Positions 1-4,740 of a DNA stretch of 6,491 nucleotides are shown here, piece by piece. Position 1 is the first letter of the stretch. Every line of letters begins with the position of its first letter. The DNA is from HO2-45-11b sp964450915. Its GTDB lineage: Bacteria > Patescibacteriota > Andersenbacteria > UBA10190. The position numbers and the translations under genes are program-made. The DNA lies in NCBI GenBank assembly GCA_964450915.1, contig CAYVFG010000030.1:1-6491 (forward strand). Direction: 5' to 3'. Below the pieces are notes generated by a model that worked only from the letters and a program-made list of their open reading frames with translations, did no database searches and was not told the DNA's origin.

Positions 1-920
1 TTTCTGTAGACCAATTCGACGTAGAAGGTATTAAGGAACTATTTGCACTCGCCCATCGAATGCGTCCAATAGAACGACGCGAGGTTCGTTGTAAAGTATT
101 GGACGGATACATTCTCGGAAGCTTGTTTTTTGAAGCAAGCACCCGAACACGACTAAGTTTCGAAACAGCATTCATGAGACTTGGCGGACAGCTCCATACG
201 ACGACAGGCGTATCATTTTCTTCAATGGCTAAAGGCGACTCACTCGCAGATACAATTCGGGTATCATCAAGCTACTGCGACATGGTTGTTATAAGGCATC
301 CTACCATCGGGTCCGCTCAGACTGCATCGCAGTATTCCAGTAAACCCATTATTAATGGTGGCGATGGCCCCGGGGAACATCCGACGCAAGCGCTACTGGA
401 TTTGTTCACGATTCAAGAAGAAAAGGGGCGTCTCACGAATCTAACAGTCGCAATGGTTGGAGATCTGAAGCACGGGCGCACAGTTCATTCCCTGGCAAAA
501 CTTTTAACCCTATATCCAGGAATTCGCATTCAGCTCGTCGCTCCGCAAGAAGTCCAGATGCCAGCTGAACTTGCTGTGTACCTGCGAACGAAAAACTGTA
601 CCATCACATACTCAGAAGATATCGAGGAATGTCTTCCAAGCGCAGACGTAGTCTACATGACGCGAATTCAAAAAGAACGATTTGAAGATTCTTCTGCCTA
701 CGAACGCATTCATGGGTCATACATACTGAATCGAGCAATGGTCGAACAATACTGCAAACCGGACGTAACTATCATGCATCCACTTCCCCGCGTCAACGAA
801 CTAGCCACAGACCTCGATGATTTTCCAGGCTCCGCATATTTCCGCCAAGCGGAGAACGGAACACTCGTTCGCATGGCGCTATACCTCCTCATACTCGGAA
901 AGGAGTCGAAATTCGTATGA
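1..920 (+). CDS. pyrB: Aspartate carbamoyltransferase catalytic chain, 5' end cut by the window
   Basis: Aspartate carbamoyltransferase condenses carbamoyl phosphate with L-aspartate to carbamoyl aspartate, the committed step of cytosolic pyrimidine synthesis. The reading frame is open from the window edge (first whole codon at position 3), so the ATG at 60 is internal. Residues encoded before it (SVDQFDVEGIKELF) match the family's N-terminal helix, and only about a dozen residues should be missing compared with E. coli PyrB. Visible motifs in order are the carbamoyl-phosphate loop FFEASTRTRLSFE, the flexible-loop lysine in SSMAKGDSLADT (equivalent to E. coli Lys84, with Ser80 kept), GDGPGEHPTQALLDLF, VAMVGDLKHGRTVHSL, YMTRIQKERF, and the aspartate-binding HPLPRVNELATDLD. 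No active-site residue appears lost. No regulatory chain gene (pyrI) follows; the gene is alone on its strand here and ends just before a terminator. Identification is very secure. Confidence 0.96.
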   Translation, partial: SVDQFDVEGIKELFALAHRMRPIERREVRCKVLDGYILGSLFFEASTRTRLSFETAFMRLGGQLHTTTGVSFSSMAKGDSLADTIRVSSSYCDMVVIRHPTIGSAQTASQYSSKPIINGGDGPGEHPTQALLDLFTIQEEKGRLTNLTVAMVGDLKHGRTVHSLAKLLTLYPGIRIQLVAPQEVQMPAELAVYLRTKNCTITYSEDIEECLPSADVVYMTRIQKERFEDSSAYERIHGSYILNRAMVEQYCKPDVTIMHPLPRVNELATDLDDFPGSAYFRQAENGTLVRMALYLLILGKESKFV

Positions 921-925
921 TCCGT

Positions 926-956
926 CGGGGGCTTGCAAACCAAGCTCCCGTTTTTT
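926..956 (+). terminator. Rho-independent terminator of pyrB
   Basis: Six bases after the pyrB stop, CGGGGGCTTG pairs with CAAGCTCCCG (10 bp, one G-U) across a CAAAC loop and is followed directly by six T. This is a textbook intrinsic terminator for the + strand. On the - strand the hairpin lies just past the hydrolase stop but has no T-run after it, so it should work poorly in that direction. Confidence 0.9.
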
Positions 957-1413
957 ATTTAACACCCCCAATTATATCCCCATGCCGCCTCCCTGGTACC
1001 ACCACAAGTTTTGCATGAAGTTTCCGCGCAAGTATCTGCGCAGTCTTTTTCATAGCAGGGATTTCTAGCTCTCCAATATACACTGTCACAGGGCAAGTAA
1101 CTTTGGGAATGTGTTGTATTTCTTTTCTTCGCTTTTTCCCAATAAATCGCATAAAGTTTTGTGCCTGCAAATTTACTGTCTCCGTAAAAATTGGCGACGG
1201 AGAATATAAATGAAGCTCTTTAGGAGGGTTCTTTTCCGCCACTATCAACGCCACGGATGCTCCAATAGAATGCCCCGTTACTACATCTTTGCTCGTAAAG
1301 CGGACCTTATTGCACCAATCTTGAATCGAATTATATTGCCATGTCAAATTAATCGGGATAGTTCCTTTGGGTAACTTGTATTCGTTTGTATCCAAGGCGA
1401 TAAATAGGTTCAT
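955..1413 (-). CDS. Small alpha/beta-hydrolase-like protein
   Basis: This 152-residue protein carries a nucleophile elbow, VVTGHSIGAS, with the expected serine at residue 49 (GxSxG). It is followed by the helix SVALIVAE and the strand LHLYSPSP. Near the C-terminus are VTVYIGELE, where Glu115 or Glu117 could be the acid, and VVVPGRRHGD with His144 as the likely catalytic histidine. The order Ser-acid-His fits a serine hydrolase of the alpha/beta fold. The chain is shorter than most of the fold: strands before the elbow are few (NLFIALDT, TIPINLTW) and there is no classical HG oxyanion motif. An in-frame TAG 15 codons before the nucleotides ahead of the chosen ATG region, at 1429-1431, blocks extension upstream, so it is probably complete. 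A weak purine stretch (AAGATGGG) precedes the start. No signal peptide or membrane segment is seen, so it is probably cytoplasmic. The substrate cannot be told. It is divergent from the C39-like gene and convergent with pyrB, whose terminator T-run contains part of its stop codon. Confidence 0.82.
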   Translation of the reverse strand: MNLFIALDTNEYKLPKGTIPINLTWQYNSIQDWCNKVRFTSKDVVTGHSIGASVALIVAEKNPPKELHLYSPSPIFTETVNLQAQNFMRFIGKKRRKEIQHIPKVTCPVTVYIGELEIPAMKKTAQILARKLHAKLVVVPGRRHGDIIGGVK

Positions 1414-1444
1414 AAAAACCCATCTTAACTACTCACACCCTCCA

Positions 1445-1480
1445 TCACAACATTATTTTGTCAGGCACTATTTGCAACAA
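1445..1480 (-). promoter_or_regulatory. Possible promoter of the alpha/beta-hydrolase gene in the divergent spacer
   Basis: On the - strand, TTGTTG (1480-1475) and AATAAT (1457-1452) are 17 nt apart, predicting a start near 1445 and a leader of about 31 nt. The -35 is poor. The same CAACAA/TTGCAA stretch could serve as a weak -35 for the + strand C39-like gene (TTGCAA at 1472, TATTCC at 1494), so both starts may come from this spacer (1414-1528). This is pattern matching only. Confidence 0.25.
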
Positions 1481-1528
1481 ATTTCAGCTCCTCTATTCCA
1501 AAATATCTACCAATGCTATTCTGGGCTT

Positions 1529-2113
1529 ATGCCAACTCTCACTGTCCCCCACATTAAACAAAACGGCGAAACACATTGCGGGGTCGCTTGTTTGGAAATG
1601 ATTTATCGTTATTTTGGCATTACTGATATAACGCAGGATGATATTTGGAAGAAAAGAAAGACCATACGACCGGATAAAACCGGAGAGTTCATGATGACAA
1701 ACGACATGACGAATGATCTGTTTGAAAACGATTTTCAAGTGCTACAAGGACAATTTTCTTTGGAACTCGAGAAATGTGCCCGTAGTATCAAAAACCTTTT
1801 AGATACCAAGACTCCAATAATCGCCTGCAAGCAAGTGCCAACAGATCCAATATACGGGCATTTTGTTGTTATTATTGGAATTGAAGAAGATACAATATCT
1901 TACTTAGATCCAGAAAAAGATTCTGAAATTCAGAAAAAAAGCGTACAAGACTTTATTAAAGAATGGCAGAAAACAGGCGAAGAAGTAATCGGTGGCGAAT
2001 TTATTGCGATGGGAAAAGATGACAAGCCACTTCAAATTAAAAAATTACATCTAACAAACTTCTGGACGCCCAACGACATTAAAGGCTTTTGCTTAGAAAG
2101 TTTGGATTTTTGA
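1529..2113 (+). CDS. C39-like cysteine peptidase, stand-alone
   Basis: The 194-residue product has the features of the peptidase C39/C39-like papain-fold group. These are VPHIKQNGETHCGVACLEMIYRYFG with oxyanion Gln11 and nucleophile Cys17, then IYGHFVVIIGIEEDTISYLDPE with His111 and Asp127. In characterised C39 proteins this domain removes double-glycine leaders from bacteriocin or pheromone precursors and is usually fused to an ABC exporter. Here it is free-standing, with no membrane segment or signal peptide. The last 65 residues (DSEIQKKSVQDFIKEW onward) cover the end of the domain and a short tail. The ATG at 1529 was chosen because C39 domains start at this point. The frame is open further up to an ATG at 1367, but that would overlap the divergent hydrolase start and adds residues with no family resemblance. 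No clear ribosome binding site is seen at either start. The substrate is unknown. The gene converges on the glycine-rich micro-ORF. Confidence 0.85.
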   Translation: MPTLTVPHIKQNGETHCGVACLEMIYRYFGITDITQDDIWKKRKTIRPDKTGEFMMTNDMTNDLFENDFQVLQGQFSLELEKCARSIKNLLDTKTPIIACKQVPTDPIYGHFVVIIGIEEDTISYLDPEKDSEIQKKSVQDFIKEWQKTGEEVIGGEFIAMGKDDKPLQIKKLHLTNFWTPNDIKGFCLESLDF

Positions 2114-2114
2114 G

Positions 2115-2149
2115 AAAAAAGACTCTCGACGAACGAAGTTCGCCGAGAG
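2115..2149 (-). terminator. Intrinsic terminator of the glycine-rich micro-ORF
   Basis: Read on the - strand, CTCTCGGCGAAC pairs with GTTCGTCGAGAG (12 bp, one G-U) around a three-base TTC loop, then comes T and C followed by six T (2120-2115). This fits an intrinsic terminator about 30 nt after the micro-ORF's stop. On the + strand the hairpin starts 9 nt after the C39-like stop but contains an A-C mismatch and lacks a T-run. It may then only act as a 3'-end protecting hairpin. Confidence 0.85.
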
Positions 2150-2179
2150 CAAAGAGCAATTGATTTAACCGGCTTAAGA

Positions 2180-2284
2180 CTATCTGCCTCGCGTACCGGA
2201 TCCACCACCTTTTCCACCGCCACCGCCTCCACCGCTTTGACCGCCTGAGCCGTTACTACCGCTGCCGTGTCCACCTTGCCCCAT
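2180..2284 (-). CDS. Glycine-rich 34-residue peptide, function unknown
   Basis: This short gene reads MGQGGHGSGSNGSGGQSG and then continues with an uninterrupted run of seven Gly (counting the last G shown), Lys, three Gly and ends SGTRGR. Twenty of 34 residues are Gly, the rest mainly Ser, Gln and basic; there is no acidic or large hydrophobic residue, so it should be cationic and disordered. A perfect GGAGG (2298-2294) lies 9 nt before this ATG. A second in-frame ATG at 2290 is only 3 nt from it and would add Met-Ile. Gly codons vary at the third base (nine GGT, six GGC, four GGA, one GGG), which argues for a maintained protein sequence rather than a raw DNA repeat. A plausible promoter and a strong terminator frame it as a unit of about 225 nt. 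It follows the Nudix gene by about 110 nt on the same strand. No signal peptide or classical double-glycine leader is present. I do not recognise a family. Confidence 0.7.
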   Translation of the reverse strand: MGQGGHGSGSNGSGGQSGGGGGGGKGGGSGTRGR

Positions 2285-2293
2285 GATCATCAA

Positions 2294-2298
2294 CCTCC
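2294..2298 (-). promoter_or_regulatory. Strong Shine-Dalgarno site that sets the micro-ORF start
   Basis: GGAGG on the - strand is followed by TTGATGATC and then ATG at 2284. The 9-nt spacing favours that ATG over the one at 2290. This is the best ribosome binding site in the window; the housekeeping genes here have weak or none. Confidence 0.75.
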
Positions 2299-2318
2299 GC
2301 AAAGGAAACTAAATACGT

Positions 2319-2338
2319 CGAGAACCACACGGCTCTCG
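2319..2338 (-). other. Leader hairpin ahead of the glycine-rich micro-ORF
   Basis: On the - strand CGAGAGCC pairs with GGTTCTCG (8 bp, one G-U) across a GTGT loop. No T-run follows, so it is not an intrinsic terminator. With the promoter proposed next to it, the transcript would begin within a base or two of the stem, giving a 5'-terminal hairpin of the kind that stabilises mRNAs. It could also protect the 3' end of, or be a processing site in, read-through from the Nudix gene. Confidence 0.5.
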
Positions 2339-2374
2339 CAAGCAAAAAATATGCTTTTCTCATTAAAAATACAA
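2339..2374 (-). promoter_or_regulatory. Candidate promoter of the glycine-rich micro-ORF
   Basis: On the - strand TTGTAT (2374-2369) and TATTTT (2351-2346) are separated by 17 nt in an AT-rich stretch directly after the Nudix gene. The predicted start is near 2339. Both hexamers are imperfect, and AT-rich DNA yields such matches by chance. Confidence 0.4.
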
Positions 2375-2395
2375 TTTGAATTTGTCGAAAAATAT

Positions 2396-2935
2396 TTACA
2401 CTTTTTCTTCCGCAAGGAGAAGCGAAAGCACGGTATCGATCCCTTGCAGCTCCCCGCTCTTGGCCATAGCGAGCGCTTCTGAAAACGGTTTTTCGATAAC
2501 TTCGATATCCTCATTGTCGTCCAAATCTTGAGCGGATGTTTTCTTGGCATTTTTTGCGAGATATATGCGAGCATTTCCGCCCCGCGACTTTGCCGAACTC
2601 TTATAAAAATATCCCAACTCTTCCCAAGATTCTGCAGTATATCCCGTTTCTTCCTGCAATTCTCTTTTCGCGGCAACAAGCGAATCTTCTCCAGTATCAA
2701 TGGCTCCTGCGGGCAATTCCGTAATAATTTCTCCGACACCGTGCTTATACTGACGAACCAACGGAACAATACCATCATCAGTCACTGCAATAATCATCAC
2801 ATAATCATCCCCAACGGAAACAAAGTAATCATCAACAATTTTTCCTTCCCTTATTTCAACAGTATCCTTGCGAACCTTATACCATTTTTCATTCAGCGCC
2901 CATTCGCTCTTTAATAATTTCCACGGCGTAATCAT
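2396..2935 (-). CDS. Nudix hydrolase, ADP-ribose pyrophosphatase-like
   Basis: This 179-residue protein contains a complete Nudix box at residues 77-99: G77, then E83, then RELQEETGY (Gx5Ex7REUxEExGU). The catalytic and Mg-binding glutamates Glu92, Glu95 and Glu96 are present. The upstream part (VMIIAVTDDGIVPLVRQYKHGVGEIITELPAG) with its RQY and ELPAG signature resembles the ADP-ribose/nucleoside-diphosphate-sugar pyrophosphatase subgroup, which splits such compounds into AMP (or NMP) and a sugar phosphate. The N-terminal 40 residues (VRKDTVEIREGKIVDDYF) match the small beta domain those enzymes have before the Nudix fold. Exact substrate is not decidable from sequence. Its ATG overlaps the murI stop by four bases (ATGA), so translation is probably coupled and it is the distal gene of the metG-rfbB-murI run. 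It could help clear nucleotide sugars, but the linkage alone does not show that. Confidence 0.9.
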   Translation of the reverse strand: MITPWKLLKSEWALNEKWYKVRKDTVEIREGKIVDDYFVSVGDDYVMIIAVTDDGIVPLVRQYKHGVGEIITELPAGAIDTGEDSLVAAKRELQEETGYTAESWEELGYFYKSSAKSRGGNARIYLAKNAKKTSAQDLDDNEDIEVIEKPFSEALAMAKSGELQGIDTVLSLLLAEEKV

Positions 2936-3732
2936 AGTGATTCAAACATAACGCTCTCCCCCATTAACTGCGAGCTTTTTTGAGATACACCTTCAGGGTT
3001 TCCGGTGGTGAAATACTGGCACGTTCCTGTTTTTTGAAGATGCGACTCAATTTCTGGATGACGCTCGAGATACTGTTTTAGGCTTTGAGCCACTAATTCC
3101 GGCTGGCGAATAAGAGCTGTTGATTCAGGAAGCAGGCGCTGAATTTTTTCTGCGATAAGTTCGTAATGCGTGCAGCCTAAAAGCACAGCGTCAGGATTCG
3201 GTATTTTTTCAAGAAGCTGATGGGCGCATTGCGCGATTTCTGCACTCACTCGCTCATCATCTACCCCATATTGTTCGATCATCCCTGCAAGATTATTGCA
3301 CGCCTGGTCCGTGATAGAGATGCTCGAATTTCTTTTCTGAATTTCTTTTTCATACACTCCAGTAGCAACCGTATGCGCTGTCGCAAGAATGCCAATTGCT
3401 GTATATTCATGGCCGGATACTGCCTCTGCAGTAGGAACAATAATGCCCAGTATTTTTTTTATTGGATAATTCTCAAGTAACCATTCTTGCTGAAGTTTTC
3501 TAAGCGCGCTGGCAGATGCCGTATTGCACGCCAAGATGACAAGATTGCAGCCTTTTTTAAAAAGCTGTTCTACTCCCTGTTTTGTCAGATCAAAAATTTC
3601 TTCGTCTGTCTTGGGGCCATACGGCGCATGCGCATTATCGCCTACGTATATGTACGAATATCCTGGTAATGCTTTTTTGCATGCATCAAGAATGGTTAAT
3701 CCTCCGTATCCGGAATCAAATACGCCGATCAT
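2932..3732 (-). CDS. murI: Glutamate racemase
   Basis: MurI interconverts L- and D-glutamate in the cytoplasm and supplies the D-Glu of peptidoglycan stem peptides. At 266 residues it has the usual length. The N-terminal motif GVFDSGYGGLT (Asp6, Ser7) and the two catalytic cysteines, Cys69 in LACNTASA and Cys187 in LLGCTHYEL, are present, along with DNAHAPYG. The tail after about residue 215 (SLKQYLERHPEIESHLQKTG) is family-like but more variable. The start ATG overlaps the rfbB stop by four bases (ATGA), and its own stop overlaps the Nudix ATG in the same way; there is no strong ribosome binding site, which fits translational coupling. A cofactor-independent aspartate racemase is a less likely alternative given the DSG and both cysteine contexts. 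Confidence 0.95.
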   Translation of the reverse strand: MIGVFDSGYGGLTILDACKKALPGYSYIYVGDNAHAPYGPKTDEEIFDLTKQGVEQLFKKGCNLVILACNTASASALRKLQQEWLLENYPIKKILGIIVPTAEAVSGHEYTAIGILATAHTVATGVYEKEIQKRNSSISITDQACNNLAGMIEQYGVDDERVSAEIAQCAHQLLEKIPNPDAVLLGCTHYELIAEKIQRLLPESTALIRQPELVAQSLKQYLERHPEIESHLQKTGTCQYFTTGNPEGVSQKSSQLMGESVMFESL

Positions 3733-4718
3733 TTGTAGATGCTTTCAGCCTTTTCTTTTAATGGGCGCCACCACGACTGGTTATTCTTGTACCACTCTAC
3801 CGTTTCTTTGAGCCATTCTTCAAAACTGTGCTCTGGCTGCCAGCCCAATTCATTATGAATCTTCGTCCAATCCACCGCATATCTCCTATCGTGTCCGGGA
3901 CGATCTGCAACGTACGTAATTTTATCTTCTGAAAGGCCCATAATTTCCAATACCTTAAGCGCAATGTCTTTATTCGAAATATCTTGCGACATGCCCCCCA
4001 CCAAATATGTTTCGCCATTTTTGCCGTTTGTAAGCACTGCATCGATTGCCCGGCAATGGTCTTCTACATACAGCCAATCGCGCACATACAACCCGTCGCC
4101 ATAGATTTTTACCGAACCTCCGTCCATCAAATCCGTAATCATGCGCGGAATGAACTTTTCCGGATGCTGGTATGGCCCAAAATTATTTGAACAATTCGTA
4201 ATCGTAACCGGCAGACCATACGTCTCATGGTATGCGCGAACTAAGTGATCCGACCCTGCCTTTGATGCAGAATACGGACTATTTGGCTGATACGGTGTGT
4301 GTTCTGTGAACTTTGCAGAACTGCCTAATTCCAACGATCCGAACACTTCATCTGTTGAAATGTGATGAAACGGAATCTTTTTTGCGCGCGCAGCCTCGAG
4401 CAGCGTAAACGTGCCTCGAATATTTGTTTCAATAAACGCCTCCGGACCTAGAATAGACCGATCAACGTGCGATTCTGCAGCAAAATGCACAATCCTATCC
4501 GCAGTTTCAACTACTTGCCCAACCAAATCTGCATCCAAAATACTGCCTTGGATAAACTCATAATTAGGATTCCCCTCTACATCTTTTAAGCTGGCCAAAT
4601 TGCCTGCGTACGTAAGCGCGTCCAGATTCGTAATGACATCCTGCGGGTGCGCTTTAAGCCAATACCGAATAAAGTTTGAACCGATAAACCCTGCTCCGCC
4701 CGTAACTAATATATTCAT
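3729..4718 (-). CDS. rfbB: dTDP-glucose 4,6-dehydratase
   Basis: This enzyme converts dTDP-glucose to dTDP-4-keto-6-deoxyglucose using bound NAD, the second step toward dTDP-L-rhamnose and related surface sugars. The 329-residue protein is an extended short-chain dehydrogenase. It has the NAD-binding TGGAGFIG (Gly7, Gly10, Gly13), NLDALTYAGN, HFAAESHVDRS, the dehydratase catalytic triplet in STDEVFG (Thr122, Asp123, Glu124), and YSASK with Tyr149 and Lys153. The substrate-side NNFGPYQHPEKFIP and GDGLYVRDWLYVEDH are also present. The DE pair and the DALTYAGN segment favour RfbB over UDP-glucose 4-epimerase. The other rhamnose genes (rfbA, rfbC, rfbD) are not in this window. It begins 22 nt after metG and its stop overlaps the murI start. 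No Shine-Dalgarno sequence is seen before the ATG. Confidence 0.95.
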   Translation of the reverse strand: MNILVTGGAGFIGSNFIRYWLKAHPQDVITNLDALTYAGNLASLKDVEGNPNYEFIQGSILDADLVGQVVETADRIVHFAAESHVDRSILGPEAFIETNIRGTFTLLEAARAKKIPFHHISTDEVFGSLELGSSAKFTEHTPYQPNSPYSASKAGSDHLVRAYHETYGLPVTITNCSNNFGPYQHPEKFIPRMITDLMDGGSVKIYGDGLYVRDWLYVEDHCRAIDAVLTNGKNGETYLVGGMSQDISNKDIALKVLEIMGLSEDKITYVADRPGHDRRYAVDWTKIHNELGWQPEHSFEEWLKETVEWYKNNQSWWRPLKEKAESIYK

Positions 4719-4731
4719 AGATGTAAGTATA
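4719..4731 (-). promoter_or_regulatory. Possible -10 element abutting the rfbB start
   Basis: TATACT (4731-4726, - strand) lies in the 22-nt metG-rfbB gap and would place a transcription start at about 4719, giving an almost leaderless rfbB message. There is no recognisable -35 at 17 nt (CTCGAA), so this may be chance; operon transcription from upstream would make it unnecessary. Confidence 0.25.
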
Positions 4732-4740
4732 TCGCAGAAA

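Noticed and set aside
1350..1423. A 24-codon - strand ORF starting at an ATG at 1423, 15 nt after a GGAGG
   Set aside because: It lies in another frame within the hydrolase start, the spacing from GGAGG is too long, and its product has no recognisable feature.
1367..1528. N-terminal extension of the C39-like protein to an ATG at 1367
   Set aside because: It would overlap the divergent hydrolase start region, and the extra 54 residues show no signal peptide, leader or family similarity.
2032..2274. An 80-codon - strand frame, rich in Ala and Val at its start, overlapping the glycine-rich ORF
   Set aside because: It is the shifted reading of the GGN codons, starts at a GTG without its own ribosome binding site, runs through the terminator hairpin and then antisense into the end of the C39-like gene.
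2195..2284. GGT/GGC-rich stretch as a simple DNA repeat or CRISPR-like array
   Set aside because: There is no fixed repeat unit or spacers; the regularity is triplet-based and explained by a glycine-rich coding frame.
2371..2395. AT-rich imperfect inverted repeat followed by a T-run just after the Nudix stop, as a terminator
   Set aside because: Only about four A/T-dominated pairs plus a mismatch; far too weak to call, so read-through into the micro-ORF remains possible.
2528..2914. + strand open frame antisense to the Nudix gene
   Set aside because: It is a shadow of a well-supported gene with a complete Nudix box, with no ribosome binding site or recognisable domain.
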